Shown here: positions 18,361 through 34,679 of the stretch, piece by piece
Numbering within the stretch: the first letter of the stretch is position 1
Layout of the letters: the number at the start of each line of letters is the position of its first letter
NCBI GenBank assembly: GCA_030063045.1
Contig: JAQSEB010000145.1
Coordinates: 248,001 to 312,000 of the forward strand
DNA length: 64,000 bases
Direction of reading: 5' to 3'
DNA from: Pratylenchus scribneri
Lineage: Eukaryota > Nematoda > Chromadorea > Rhabditida > Pratylenchidae
Notes under the pieces: generated by a model
Told to the model about the DNA's origin: nothing
What the model saw: only the letters and a program-made list of their open reading frames with translations
Databases searched by the model: none
Position numbers and translations under genes: made by a program

Positions 18361-21300
18361 TTCCATTCACGCACATAAGAGGAATTCCTACGAATTTAGA
18401 AAATAATGATTTTTCAAATTTTCAAAAATTTTCTTAAACCCATAGTATTGCTTTTCTCTTAGATATTGATTTCTATTAACTAAATAAATATATGTTAATA
18501 TTCTAAGGTAAATTCCATTCACGCACATAAGAGGAATTCCTACGAATTTAGAAAATAATGATTTTTTAAATTTTCTAAAATTTATTAAAACCCATAGTAT
18601 TGCTTTTCTCTTAGATATTGATTTCTATTAACTAAATAAATATATGTTAATATTCTAAGGTAAATTCCATTCACGCACATAAGAGGAATTCCTACGAATT
18701 TAGAAAATAATGATTTTTCAAATTTTCAAAAATTTTCTAAAACCCATAGTATTGCTTTTCTCTTAGATATTGATTTCTATTAACTAAATAAATATATGTT
18801 AATATTCTAAGGTAAATTACATTCACGCACATAAGAGGAATTCCTACGAATTTAGAAAATAATGATTTTTTAAATTTTCTAAAATTTATTAAAACCCATA
18901 GTATTGCTTTTCTCTTAGATATTGATTTCTATTAACTAAATAAATATATGTTAATATTCTAAGGTAAATTCCATTCACGCACATAAGAGGAATTCCTACG
19001 AATTTAGAAAATAATGATTTTTCAAATTTTCAAAAATTTTCTAAAACCCATAGTATTGCTTTTCTCTTAGATATTGATTTCTATTAACTAAATAAATAAA
19101 TGTTAATATTCTAAGGTAAATTCCATTCACGCACATAAGAGGAATTCCTACGAATTTAGAAAATAATGATTTTTCAAATTTTCAAAAATTTTCTTAAACC
19201 CATAGTATTGCTTTTCTCTTAGATATTGATTTCTATTAACTAAATAAATATATGTTAATATTCTAAGGTAAATTCCATTCACGCACATAAGAGGAATTCC
19301 TACGAATTTAGAAAATAATGATTTTTTAAATTTTCTAAAATTTATTAAAACCCATAGTATTGCTTTTCTCTTAGATATTGATTTCTATTAACTAAATAAA
19401 TATATGTTAATATTCTAAGGTAAATTCCATTCACGCACATAAGAGGAATTCCTACGAATTTAGAAAATAATGATTTTTCAAATTTTCAAAAATTTTCTAA
19501 AACCCATAGTATTGCTTTTCTCTTAGATATTGATTTCTATTAACTAAATAAATATATGTTAATATTCTAAGGTAAATTACATTCACGCACATAAGAGGAA
19601 TTCCTACGAATTTAGAAAATAATGATTTTTTAAATTTTCTAAAATTTATTAAAACCCATAGTATTGCTTTTCTCTTAGATATTGATTTCTATTAACTAAA
19701 TAAATAAATGTTAATATTCTAAGGTAAATTCCATTCACGCACATAAGAGGAATTCCTACGAATTTAGAAAATAATGATTTTTCAAATTTTCAAAAATTTT
19801 CTAAAACCCATAGTATTGCTTTTCTCTTAGATATTGATTTCTATTAACTAAATAAATAAATGTTAATATTCTAAGGTAAATTCCATTCACGCACATAAGA
19901 GGAATTCCTACGAATTTAGAAAATAATGATTTTTCAAATTTTCAAAAATTTTCTAAAACCCATAGTATTGCTTTTCTCTTAGATATTGATTTCTATTAAC
20001 TAAATAAATATATGTTAATATTCTAAGGTAAATTCCATTCACGCACATAAGAGGAATTCCTACGAATTTAGAAAATAATGATTTTTCAAATTTTCAAAAA
20101 TTTTCTTAAACCCATAGTATTGCTTTTCTCTTAGATATTGATTTCTATTAACTAAATAAATATATGTTAATATTCTAAGGTAAATTCCATTCACGCACAT
20201 AAGAGGAATTCCTACGAATTTAGAAAATAATGATTTTTCAAATTTTCAAAAATTTTCTAAAACCCATAGTATTGCTTTTCTCTTAGATATTGATTTCTAT
20301 TAACTAAATAAATATATGTTAATATTCTAAGGTAAATTACATTCACGCACATAAGAGGAATTCCTACGAATTTAGAAAATAATGATTTTTTAAATTTTCT
20401 AAAATTTATTAAAACCCATAGTATTGCTTTTCTCTTAGATATTGATTTCTATTAACTAAATAAATAAATGTTAATATTCTAAGGTAAATTACATTCACGC
20501 ACATAAGAGGAATTCCTACGAATTTAGAAAATAATGATTTTTTAAATTTTCTAAAATTTATTAAAACCCATAGTATTGCTTTTCTCTTAGATATTGATTT
20601 CTATTAACTAAATAAATAAATGTTAATATTCTAAGGTAAATTCCATTCACGCACATAAGAGGAATTCCTACGAATTTAGAAAATAATGATTTTTCAAATT
20701 TTCAAAAATTTTCTAAAACCCATAGTATTGCTTTTCTCTTAGATATTGATTTCTATTAACTAAATAAATAAATGTTAATATTCTAAGGTAAATTCCATTC
20801 ACGCACATAAGAGGAATTCCTACGAATTTAGAAAATAATGATTTTTCAAATTTTCAAAAATTTTCTAAAACCCATAGTATTGCTTTTCTCTTAGATATTG
20901 ATTTCTATTAACTAAATAAATATATGTTAATATTCTAAGGTAAATTCCATTCACGCACATAAGAGGAATTCCTACGAATTTAGAAAATAATGATTTTTCA
21001 AATTTTCAAAAATTTTCTTAAACCCATAGTATTGCTTTTCTCTTAGATATTGATTTCTATTAACTAAATAAATATATGTTAATATTCTAAGGTAAATTCC
21101 ATTCACGCACATAAGAGGAATTCCTACGAATTTAGAAAATAATGATTTTTCAAATTTTCAAAAATTTTCTAAAACCCATAGTATTGCTTTTCTCTTAGAT
21201 ATTGATTTCTATTAACTAAATAAATATATGTTAATATTCTAAGGTAAATTACATTCACGCACATAAGAGGAATTCCTACGAATTTAGAAAATAATGATTT

Positions 21301-21856
21301 TTTAAATTTTCTAAAATTTATTAAAACCCATAGTATTGCTTTTCTCTTAGATATTGATTTCTATTAACTAAATAAATAAATGTTAATATTCTAAGGTAAA
21401 TTCCATTCACGCACATAAGAGGAATTCCTACGAATTTAGAAAATAATGATTTTTCAAATTTTCAAAAATTTTCTAAAACCCATAGTATTGCTTTTCTCTT
21501 AGATATTGATTTCTATTAACTAAATAAATAAATGTTAATATTCTAAGGTAAATTCCATTCACGCACATAAGAGGAATTCCTACGAATTTAGAAAATAATG
21601 ATTTTTCAAATTTTCAAAAATTTTCTAAAACCCATAGTATTGCTTTTCTCTTAGATATTGATTTCTATTAACTAAATAAATATATGTTAATATTCTAAGG
21701 TAAATTCCATTCACGCACATAAGAGGAATTCCTACGAATTTAGAAAATAATGATTTTTCAAATTTTCAAAAATTTTCTTAAACCCATAGTATTGCTTTTC
21801 TCTTAGATATTGATTTCTATTAACTAAATAAATATATGTTAATATTCTAAGGTAAA
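18361..21856. repeat. 5-monomer higher-order repeat (760 bp) region
   Basis: Ordering monomers by their variants gives a repeating five-unit pattern. The TTACATT marker falls at 18817, 19577 and 20337 (760 bp apart), then 20489 and 21249 (again 760). One unit is doubled at 20337/20489, making a local six-unit version (912 bp). Confidence 0.85.
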
Positions 21857-24800
21857 TTCCATTCACGCACATAAGAGGAATTCCTACGAATTTAGAAAAT
21901 AATGATTTTTCAAATTTTCAAAAATTTTCTAAAACCCATAGTATTGCTTTTCTCTTAGATATTGATTTCTATTAACTAAATAAATATATGTTAATATTCT
22001 AAGGTAAATTCCATTCACGCACATAAGAGGAATTCCTACGAATTTAGAATATAATGATTTTTCAAATTTTCAAAAATTTTCTTAAACCCATAGTATTGCT
22101 TTTCTCTTAGATATTGATTTCTATTAACTAAATAAATAAATGTTAATATTCTAAGGTAAATTCCATTCACGCACATAAGAGGAATTCCTACGAATTTAGA
22201 AAATAATGATTTTTCAAATTTTCAAAAATTTTCTAAAACCCATAGTATTGCTTTTCTCTTAGATATTGATTTCTATTAACTAAATAAATATATGTTAATA
22301 TTCTAAGGTAAATTCCATTCACGCACATAAGAGGAATTCCTACGAATTTAGAAAATAATGATTTTTCAAATTTTCAAAAATTTTCTTAAACCCATAGTAT
22401 TGCTTTTCTCTTAGATATTGATTTCTATTAACTAAATAAATAAATGTTAATATTCTAAGGTAAATTCCATTCACGCACATAAGAGGAATTCCTACGAATT
22501 TAGAAAATAATGATTTTTCAAATTTTCAAAAATTTTCTAAAACCCATAGTATTGCTTTTCTCTTAGATATTGATTTCTATTAACTAAATAAATATATGTT
22601 AATATTCTAAGGTAAATTCCATTCACGCACATAAGAGGAATTCCTACGAATTTAGAAAATAATGATTTTTCAAATTTTCAAAAATTTTCTTAAACCCATA
22701 GTATTGCTTTTCTCTTAGATATTGATTTCTATTAACTAAATAAATATATGTTAATATTCTAAGGTAAATTCCATTCACGCACATAAGAGGAATTCCTACG
22801 AATTTAGAAAATAATGATTTTTCAAATTTTCAAAAATTTTCTTAAACCCATAGTATTGCTTTTCTCTTAGATATTGATTTCTATTAACTAAATAAATATA
22901 TGTTAATATTCTAAGGTAAATTCCATTCACGCACATAAGAGGAATTCCTACGAATTTAGAAAATAATGATTTTTCAAATTTTCAAAAATTTTCTTAAACC
23001 CATAGTATTGCTTTTCTCTTAGATATTGATTTCTATTAACTAAATAAATATATGTTAATATTCTAAGGTAAATTCCATTCACGCACATAAGAGGAATTCC
23101 TACGAATTTAGAAAATAATGATTTTTTAAATTTTCTAAAATTTATTAAAACCTATAGTATTGCTTTTCTCTTAGATATTGATTTCTATTAACTAAATAAA
23201 TAAATGTTAATATTCTAAGGTAAATTCCATTCACGCACATAAGAGGAATTCCTACGAATTTAGAAAATAATGATTTTTTAAATTTTCTAAAATTTATTAA
23301 AACCCATAGTATTGCTTTTCTCTTAGATATTGATTTCTATTAACTAAATAAATAAATGTTAATATTCTAAGGTAAATTCCATTCACGCACATAAGAGGAA
23401 TTCCTACGAATTTAGAAAATAATGATTTTTCAAATTTTAATTTATTAAAAACCCATAGTATTGCTTTTCTCTTAGATATTGATTTTTATTAACTAAATAA
23501 ATAAATGTTAATATTCTAAGGTAAATTCCATTCACGCACATAAGAGGAATTCCTACGAATTTAGAAAATAATGATTTTTTAAATTTTCTAAAATTTATTA
23601 AAACCCATAGTATTGCTTTTCTCTTAGATATTGATTTTTATTAACTAAATAAATAAATGTTAATATTCTAAGGTAAATTCCATTCACGCACATAAGAGGA
23701 ATTCCTACGAATTTAGAAAATAATGATTTTTTAAATTTTCTAAAATTTATTAAAACCCATAGTATTGCTTTTCTCTTAGATATTGATTTCTATTAACTAA
23801 ATAAATAATATTCTAAGGTAAATTACATTCACGCACATAAGAGGAATTCCTACGAATTTAGAAAATAATGATTTTTTAAATTTTAATTTATTAAAAACCC
23901 ATAGTATTGCTTTTCTCTTAGATATTGATTTTTATTAACTAAATAAATAAATGTTAATATTCTAAGGTAAATTACATTCACGCACATAAGAGGAATTCCT
24001 ACGAATTTAGAAAATAATGATTTTTTAAATTTTCTAAAATTTATTAAAACCCATAGTATTGCTTTTCTCTTAGATATTGATTTTTATTAACTAAATAAAT
24101 AAATGTTAATATTCTAAGGTAAATTACATTCACGCACATAAGAGGAATTCCTACGAATTTAGAAAATAATGATTTTTCAAATTTTAATTTATTAAAAACC
24201 CATAGTATTGCTTTTCTCTTAGATATTGATTTCTATTAACTAAATAAATAATATTCTAAGGTAAATTACATTCACGCACATAAGAGGAATTCCTACGAAT
24301 TTAGAAAATAATGATTTTTTAAATTTTAATTTATTAAAAACCCATAGTATTGCTTTTCTCTTAGATATTGATTTCTATTAACTAAATAAATAATATTCTA
24401 AGGTAAATTACATTCACGCACATAAGAGGAATTCCTACGAATTTAGAAAATAATGATTTTTTAAATTTTAATTTATTAAAAACCCATAGTATTGCTTTTC
24501 TCTTAGATATTGATTTCTATTAACTAAATAAATAATATTCTAAGGTAAATTACATTCACGCACATAAGAGGAATTCCTACGAATTTAGAAAATAATGATT
24601 TTTTAAATTTTAATTTATTAAAAACCCATAGTATTGCTTTTCTCTTAGATATTGATTTCTATTAACTAAATAAATAAATGTTAATATTCTAAGGTAAATT
24701 ACATTCACGCACATAAGAGGAATTCCTACGAATTTAGAAAATAATGATTTTTTAAATTTTCTAAAATTTATTAAAACCCATAGTATTGCTTTTCTCTTAG

Positions 24801-27658
24801 ATATTGATTTTTATTAACTAAATAAATAAATGTTAATATTCTAAGGTAAATTACATTCACGCACATAAGAGGAATTCCTACGAATTTAGAAAATAATGAT
24901 TTTTCAAATTTTAATTTATTAAAAACCCATAGTATTGCTTTTCTCTTAGATATTGATTTCTATTAACTAAATAAATAATATTCTAAGGTAAAATACATTC
25001 ACGCACATAAGAGGAATTCCTACGAATTTAGAAAATAATGATTTTTTAAATTTTAATTTATTAAAAACCCATAGTATTGCTTTTCTCTTAGATATTGATT
25101 TCTATTAACTAAATAAATAAATGTTAATATTCTAAGGTAAATTACATTCACGCACATAAGAGGAATTCCTACGAATTTAGAAAATAATGATTTTTTAAAT
25201 TTTCTAAAATTTATTAAAACCCATAGTATTGCTTTTCTCTTAGATATTGATTTTTATTAACTAAATAAATAAATGTTAATATTCTAAGGTAAATTACATT
25301 CACGCACATAAGAGGAATTCCTACGAATTTAGAAAATAATGATTTTTCAAATTTTAATTTATTAAAAACCCATAGTATTGCTTTTCTCTTAGATATTGAT
25401 TTCTATTAACTAAATAAATAAATGTTAATATTCTAAGGTAAATTACATTCACGCACATAAGAGGAATTCCTACGAATTTAGAAAATAATGATTTTTTAAA
25501 TTTTAATTTATTAAAAACCCATAGTATTGCTTTTCTCTTAGATATTGATTTCTATTAACTAAATAAATAATATTCTAAGGTAAATTACATTCACGCACAT
25601 AAGAGGAATTCCTACGAATTTAGAAAATAATGATTTTTTAAATTTTAATTTATTAAAAACCCATAGTATTGCTTTTCTCTTAGATATTGATTTCTATTAA
25701 CTAAATAAATAATATTCTAAGGTAAATTACATTCACGCACATAAGAGGAATTCCTACGAATTTAGAAAATAATGATTTTTTAAATTTTAATTTATTAAAA
25801 ACCCATAGTATTGCTTTTCTCTTAGATATTGATTTCTATTAACTAAATAAATAAATGTTAATATTCTAAGGTAAATTACATTCACGCACATAAGAGGAAT
25901 TCCTACGAATTTAGAAAATAATGATTTTTTAAATTTTAATTTATTAAAAACCCATAGTATTGCTTTTCTCTTAGATATTGATTTCTATTAACTAAATAAA
26001 TAAATGTTAATATTCTAAGGTAAATTACATTCACGCACATAAGAGGAATTCCTACGAATTTAGAAAATAATGATTTTTTAAATTTTAATTTATTAAAAAC
26101 CCATAGTATTGCTTTTCTCTTAGATATTGATTTCTATTAACTAAATAAATAATATTCTAAGGTAAATTACATTCACGCACATAAGAGGAATTCCTACGAA
26201 TTTAGAAAATAATGATTTTTTAAATTTTAATTTATTAAAAACCCATAGTATTGCTTTTCTCTTAGATATTGATTTCTATTAACTAAATAAATAATATTCT
26301 AAGGTAAATTACATTCACGCACATAAGAGGAATTCCTACGAATTTAGAAAATAATGATTTTTTAAATTTTAATTTATTAAAAACCCATAGTATTGCTTTT
26401 CTCTTAGATATTGATTTCTATTAACTAAATAAATAAATGTTAATATTCTAAGGTAAATTACATTCACGCACATAAGAGGAATTCCTACGAATTTAGAAAA
26501 TAATGATTTTTTAAATTTTCTAAAATTTATTAAAACCCATAGTATTGCTTTTCTCTTAGATATTGATTTTTATTAACTAAATAAATAAATGTTAATATTC
26601 TAAGGTAAATTACATTCACGCACATAAGAGGAATTCCTACGAATTTAGAAAATAATGATTTTTCAAATTTTAATTTATTAAAAACCCATAGTATTGCTTT
26701 TCTCTTAGATATTGATTTCTATTAACTAAATAAATAATATTCTAAGGTAAAATACATTCACGCACATAAGAGGAATTCCTACGAATTTAGAAAATAATGA
26801 TTTTTTAAATTTTAATTTATTAAAAACCCATAGTATTGCTTTTCTCTTAGATATTGATTTCTATTAACTAAATAAATAAATGTTAATATTCTAAGGTAAA
26901 TTACATTCACGCACATAAGAGGAATTCCTACGAATTTAGAAAATAATGATTTTTCAAATTTTAATTTATTAAAAACCCATAGTATTGCTTTTCTCTTAGA
27001 TATTGATTTTTATTAACTAAATAAATAAATGTTAATATTCTAAGGTAAATTCCATTCACGCACATAAGAGGAATTCCTACGAATTTAGAAAATAATGATT
27101 TTTTAAATTTTCAAAAATTTTCTAAAACCCATAGTATTGCTTTTCTCTTAGATATTGATTTCTATTAACTAAATAAATATATGTTAATATTCTAAGGTAA
27201 ATTCCATTCACGCACATAAGAGGAATTCCTACGAATTTAGAAAATAATGATTTTTTAAATTTTCAAAAATTTTCTAAAACCCATAGTATTGCTTTTTTCC
27301 TAGATATTGGTTTCTTTTAGGTAAATAAATAAATGTTAATATTCTAAGGTAAATTACATTCACGCACATAAGAGGAATTCCTACGAATTTAGAAAATAAT
27401 GATTTTTCAAATTTTCAAAAATTTTCTAAAACCCATAGTATTGCTTTTCTCTTAGATATTGATTTCTATTAACTAAATAAATATATGTTAATATTCTAAG
27501 GTAAATTACATTCACGCACATAAGAGGAATTCCTACGAATTTAGAAAATAATGATTTTTTAAATTTTCAAAAATTTTCTAAAACCCATAGTATTGCTTTT
27601 TTCCTAGATATTGGTTTCTTTTAGGTAAATAAATAAATGTTAATATTCTAAGGTAAAT
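19882..27658. repeat. Large tandem duplication within the array, copy 1
   Basis: The order of monomer variants in this 7,777-bp block is repeated in the next block. The offset is 7,777 up to about 22.05 kb (for example TTACATT 20337 and 28114, 21249 and 29026), 7,625 from about 23.15 to 24.2 kb, 7,483 at 24.99 kb and 6,894 at its end. It contains the main cluster of short 142-149-bp monomers. Confidence 0.85.
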
Positions 27659-30600
27659 TACATTCACGCACATAAGAGGAATTCCTACGAATTTAGAAAA
27701 TAATGATTTTTCAAATTTTCAAAAATTTTCTAAAACCCATAGTATTGCTTTTCTCTTAGATATTGATTTCTATTAACTAAATAAATATATGTTAATATTC
27801 TAAGGTAAATTCCATTCACGCACATAAGAGGAATTCCTACGAATTTAGAAAATAATGATTTTTCAAATTTTCAAAAATTTTCTTAAACCCATAGTATTGC
27901 TTTTCTCTTAGATATTGATTTCTATTAACTAAATAAATATATGTTAATATTCTAAGGTAAATTCCATTCACGCACATAAGAGGAATTCCTACGAATTTAG
28001 AAAATAATGATTTTTCAAATTTTCAAAAATTTTCTAAAACCCATAGTATTGCTTTTCTCTTAGATATTGATTTCTATTAACTAAATAAATATATGTTAAT
28101 ATTCTAAGGTAAATTACATTCACGCACATAAGAGGAATTCCTACGAATTTAGAAAATAATGATTTTTTAAATTTTCTAAAATTTATTAAAACCCATAGTA
28201 TTGCTTTTCTCTTAGATATTGATTTCTATTAACTAAATAAATAAATGTTAATATTCTAAGGTAAATTACATTCACGCACATAAGAGGAATTCCTACGAAT
28301 TTAGAAAATAATGATTTTTTAAATTTTCTAAAATTTATTAAAACCCATAGTATTGCTTTTCTCTTAGATATTGATTTCTATTAACTAAATAAATAAATGT
28401 TAATATTCTAAGGTAAATTCCATTCACGCACATAAGAGGAATTCCTACGAATTTAGAAAATAATGATTTTTCAAATTTTCAAAAATTTTCTAAAACCCAT
28501 AGTATTGCTTTTCTCTTAGATATTGATTTCTATTAACTAAATAAATAAATGTTAATATTCTAAGGTAAATTCCATTCACGCACATAAGAGGAATTCCTAC
28601 GAATTTAGAAAATAATGATTTTTCAAATTTTCAAAAATTTTCTAAAACCCATAGTATTGCTTTTCTCTTAGATATTGATTTCTATTAACTAAATAAATAT
28701 ATGTTAATATTCTAAGGTAAATTCCATTCACGCACATAAGAGGAATTCCTACGAATTTAGAAAATAATGATTTTTCAAATTTTCAAAAATTTTCTTAAAC
28801 CCATAGTATTGCTTTTCTCTTAGATATTGATTTCTATTAACTAAATAAATATATGTTAATATTCTAAGGTAAATTCCATTCACGCACATAAGAGGAATTC
28901 CTACGAATTTAGAAAATAATGATTTTTCAAATTTTCAAAAATTTTCTAAAACCCATAGTATTGCTTTTCTCTTAGATATTGATTTCTATTAACTAAATAA
29001 ATATATGTTAATATTCTAAGGTAAATTACATTCACGCACATAAGAGGAATTCCTACGAATTTAGAAAATAATGATTTTTTAAATTTTCTAAAATTTATTA
29101 AAACCCATAGTATTGCTTTTCTCTTAGATATTGATTTCTATTAACTAAATAAATAAATGTTAATATTCTAAGGTAAATTCCATTCACGCACATAAGAGGA
29201 ATTCCTACGAATTTAGAAAATAATGATTTTTCAAATTTTCAAAAATTTTCTAAAACCCATAGTATTGCTTTTCTCTTAGATATTGATTTCTATTAACTAA
29301 ATAAATAAATGTTAATATTCTAAGGTAAATTCCATTCACGCACATAAGAGGAATTCCTACGAATTTAGAAAATAATGATTTTTCAAATTTTCAAAAATTT
29401 TCTAAAACCCATAGTATTGCTTTTCTCTTAGATATTGATTTCTATTAACTAAATAAATATATGTTAATATTCTAAGGTAAATTCCATTCACGCACATAAG
29501 AGGAATTCCTACGAATTTAGAAAATAATGATTTTTCAAATTTTCAAAAATTTTCTTAAACCCATAGTATTGCTTTTCTCTTAGATATTGATTTCTATTAA
29601 CTAAATAAATATATGTTAATATTCTAAGGTAAATTCCATTCACGCACATAAGAGGAATTCCTACGAATTTAGAAAATAATGATTTTTCAAATTTTCAAAA
29701 ATTTTCTAAAACCCATAGTATTGCTTTTCTCTTAGATATTGATTTCTATTAACTAAATAAATATATGTTAATATTCTAAGGTAAATTCCATTCACGCACA
29801 TAAGAGGAATTCCTACGAATTTAGAATATAATGATTTTTCAAATTTTCAAAAATTTTCTTAAACCCATAGTATTGCTTTTCTCTTAGATATTGATTTCTA
29901 TTAACTAAATAAATAAATGTTAATATTCTAAGGTAAATTCCATTCACGCACATAAGAGGAATTCCTACGAATTTAGAAAATAATGATTTTTCAAATTTTC
30001 AAAAATTTTCTAAAACCCATAGTATTGCTTTTCTCTTAGATATTGATTTCTATTAACTAAATAAATATATGTTAATATTCTAAGGTAAATTCCATTCACG
30101 CACATAAGAGGAATTCCTACGAATTTAGAAAATAATGATTTTTCAAATTTTCAAAAATTTTCTTAAACCCATAGTATTGCTTTTCTCTTAGATATTGATT
30201 TCTATTAACTAAATAAATAAATGTTAATATTCTAAGGTAAATTCCATTCACGCACATAAGAGGAATTCCTACGAATTTAGAAAATAATGATTTTTCAAAT
30301 TTTCAAAAATTTTCTAAAACCCATAGTATTGCTTTTCTCTTAGATATTGATTTCTATTAACTAAATAAATATATGTTAATATTCTAAGGTAAATTCCATT
30401 CACGCACATAAGAGGAATTCCTACGAATTTAGAAAATAATGATTTTTCAAATTTTCAAAAATTTTCTTAAACCCATAGTATTGCTTTTCTCTTAGATATT
30501 GATTTCTATTAACTAAATAAATATATGTTAATATTCTAAGGTAAATTCCATTCACGCACATAAGAGGAATTCCTACGAATTTAGAAAATAATGATTTTTC

Positions 30601-33600
30601 AAATTTTCAAAAATTTTCTTAAACCCATAGTATTGCTTTTCTCTTAGATATTGATTTCTATTAACTAAATAAATATATGTTAATATTCTAAGGTAAATTC
30701 CATTCACGCACATAAGAGGAATTCCTACGAATTTAGAAAATAATGATTTTTTAAATTTTCTAAAATTTATTAAAACCTATAGTATTGCTTTTCTCTTAGA
30801 TATTGATTTCTATTAACTAAATAAATAAATGTTAATATTCTAAGGTAAATTCCATTCACGCACATAAGAGGAATTCCTACGAATTTAGAAAATAATGATT
30901 TTTTAAATTTTCTAAAATTTATTAAAACCCATAGTATTGCTTTTCTCTTAGATATTGATTTCTATTAACTAAATAAATAAATGTTAATATTCTAAGGTAA
31001 ATTCCATTCACGCACATAAGAGGAATTCCTACGAATTTAGAAAATAATGATTTTTCAAATTTTAATTTATTAAAAACCCATAGTATTGCTTTTCTCTTAG
31101 ATATTGATTTTTATTAACTAAATAAATAAATGTTAATATTCTAAGGTAAATTCCATTCACGCACATAAGAGGAATTCCTACGAATTTAGAAAATAATGAT
31201 TTTTTAAATTTTCTAAAATTTATTAAAACCCATAGTATTGCTTTTCTCTTAGATATTGATTTTTATTAACTAAATAAATAAATGTTAATATTCTAAGGTA
31301 AATTCCATTCACGCACATAAGAGGAATTCCTACGAATTTAGAAAATAATGATTTTTTAAATTTTCTAAAATTTATTAAAACCCATAGTATTGCTTTTCTC
31401 TTAGATATTGATTTCTATTAACTAAATAAATAATATTCTAAGGTAAATTACATTCACGCACATAAGAGGAATTCCTACGAATTTAGAAAATAATGATTTT
31501 TTAAATTTTAATTTATTAAAAACCCATAGTATTGCTTTTCTCTTAGATATTGATTTTTATTAACTAAATAAATAAATGTTAATATTCTAAGGTAAATTAC
31601 ATTCACGCACATAAGAGGAATTCCTACGAATTTAGAAAATAATGATTTTTTAAATTTTCTAAAATTTATTAAAACCCATAGTATTGCTTTTCTCTTAGAT
31701 ATTGATTTTTATTAACTAAATAAATAAATGTTAATATTCTAAGGTAAATTACATTCACGCACATAAGAGGAATTCCTACGAATTTAGAAAATAATGATTT
31801 TTCAAATTTTAATTTATTAAAAACCCATAGTATTGCTTTTCTCTTAGATATTGATTTCTATTAACTAAATAAATAATATTCTAAGGTAAATTACATTCAC
31901 GCACATAAGAGGAATTCCTACGAATTTAGAAAATAATGATTTTTTAAATTTTAATTTATTAAAAACCCATAGTATTGCTTTTCTCTTAGATATTGATTTC
32001 TATTAACTAAATAAATAATATTCTAAGGTAAATTACATTCACGCACATAAGAGGAATTCCTACGAATTTAGAAAATAATGATTTTTTAAATTTTAATTTA
32101 TTAAAAACCCATAGTATTGCTTTTCTCTTAGATATTGATTTCTATTAACTAAATAAATAAATGTTAATATTCTAAGGTAAATTACATTCACGCACATAAG
32201 AGGAATTCCTACGAATTTAGAAAATAATGATTTTTTAAATTTTCTAAAATTTATTAAAACCCATAGTATTGCTTTTCTCTTAGATATTGATTTTTATTAA
32301 CTAAATAAATAAATGTTAATATTCTAAGGTAAATTACATTCACGCACATAAGAGGAATTCCTACGAATTTAGAAAATAATGATTTTTCAAATTTTAATTT
32401 ATTAAAAACCCATAGTATTGCTTTTCTCTTAGATATTGATTTCTATTAACTAAATAAATAATATTCTAAGGTAAAATACATTCACGCACATAAGAGGAAT
32501 TCCTACGAATTTAGAAAATAATGATTTTTTAAATTTTAATTTATTAAAAACCCATAGTATTGCTTTTCTCTTAGATATTGATTTCTATTAACTAAATAAA
32601 TAAATGTTAATATTCTAAGGTAAATTACATTCACGCACATAAGAGGAATTCCTACGAATTTAGAAAATAATGATTTTTTAAATTTTCTAAAATTTATTAA
32701 AACCCATAGTATTGCTTTTCTCTTAGATATTGATTTTTATTAACTAAATAAATAAATGTTAATATTCTAAGGTAAATTACATTCACGCACATAAGAGGAA
32801 TTCCTACGAATTTAGAAAATAATGATTTTTCAAATTTTAATTTATTAAAAACCCATAGTATTGCTTTTCTCTTAGATATTGATTTCTATTAACTAAATAA
32901 ATAATATTCTAAGGTAAATTACATTCACGCACATAAGAGGAATTCCTACGAATTTAGAAAATAATGATTTTTTAAATTTTAATTTATTAAAAACCCATAG
33001 TATTGCTTTTCTCTTAGATATTGATTTCTATTAACTAAATAAATAATATTCTAAGGTAAATTACATTCACGCACATAAGAGGAATTCCTACGAATTTAGA
33101 AAATAATGATTTTTTAAATTTTAATTTATTAAAAACCCATAGTATTGCTTTTCTCTTAGATATTGATTTCTATTAACTAAATAAATAATATTCTAAGGTA
33201 AATTACATTCACGCACATAAGAGGAATTCCTACGAATTTAGAAAATAATGATTTTTTAAATTTTAATTTATTAAAAACCCATAGTATTGCTTTTCTCTTA
33301 GATATTGATTTCTATTAACTAAATAAATAAATGTTAATATTCTAAGGTAAATTACATTCACGCACATAAGAGGAATTCCTACGAATTTAGAAAATAATGA
33401 TTTTTTAAATTTTCTAAAATTTATTAAAACCCATAGTATTGCTTTTCTCTTAGATATTGATTTTTATTAACTAAATAAATAAATGTTAATATTCTAAGGT
33501 AAATTACATTCACGCACATAAGAGGAATTCCTACGAATTTAGAAAATAATGATTTTTCAAATTTTAATTTATTAAAAACCCATAGTATTGCTTTTCTCTT

Positions 33601-34679
33601 AGATATTGATTTCTATTAACTAAATAAATAATATTCTAAGGTAAAATACATTCACGCACATAAGAGGAATTCCTACGAATTTAGAAAATAATGATTTTTT
33701 AAATTTTAATTTATTAAAAACCCATAGTATTGCTTTTCTCTTAGATATTGATTTCTATTAACTAAATAAATAAATGTTAATATTCTAAGGTAAATTACAT
33801 TCACGCACATAAGAGGAATTCCTACGAATTTAGAAAATAATGATTTTTCAAATTTTAATTTATTAAAAACCCATAGTATTGCTTTTCTCTTAGATATTGA
33901 TTTTTATTAACTAAATAAATAAATGTTAATATTCTAAGGTAAATTCCATTCACGCACATAAGAGGAATTCCTACGAATTTAGAAAATAATGATTTTTTAA
34001 ATTTTCAAAAATTTTCTAAAACCCATAGTATTGCTTTTCTCTTAGATATTGATTTCTATTAACTAAATAAATATATGTTAATATTCTAAGGTAAATTCCA
34101 TTCACGCACATAAGAGGAATTCCTACGAATTTAGAAAATAATGATTTTTTAAATTTTCAAAAATTTTCTAAAACCCATAGTATTGCTTTTTTCCTAGATA
34201 TTGGTTTCTTTTAGGTAAATAAATAAATGTTAATATTCTAAGGTAAATTACATTCACGCACATAAGAGGAATTCCTACGAATTTAGAAAATAATGATTTT
34301 TCAAATTTTCAAAAATTTTCTAAAACCCATAGTATTGCTTTTCTCTTAGATATTGATTTCTATTAACTAAATAAATATATGTTAATATTCTAAGGTAAAT
34401 TACATTCACGCACATAAGAGGAATTCCTACGAATTTAGAAAATAATGATTTTTTAAATTTTCAAAAATTTTCTAAAACCCATAGTATTGCTTTTTTCCTA
34501 GATATTGGTTTCTTTTAGGTAAATAAATAAATGTTAATATTCTAAGGTAAATTACATTCACGCACATAAGAGGAATTCCTACGAATTTAGAAAATAATGA
34601 TTTTTCAAATTTTCAAAAATTTTCTAAAACCCATAGTATTGCTTTTCTCTTAGATATTGATTTCTATTAACTAAATAAA
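27659..34679. repeat. Large tandem duplication within the array, copy 2
   Basis: This copy follows copy 1 directly and is shorter by 883 bp at the end. That difference equals 152 + 142 + 589 bp, and 589 fits three 149-bp plus one 142-bp monomer, so about six whole monomers separate the copies. Rare markers such as GGTAAAATACATTC (24987, 26746 and 32470, 33640) and TTTAGAATATAATG (about 22044 and 29821) confirm the correspondence. Confidence 0.85.
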
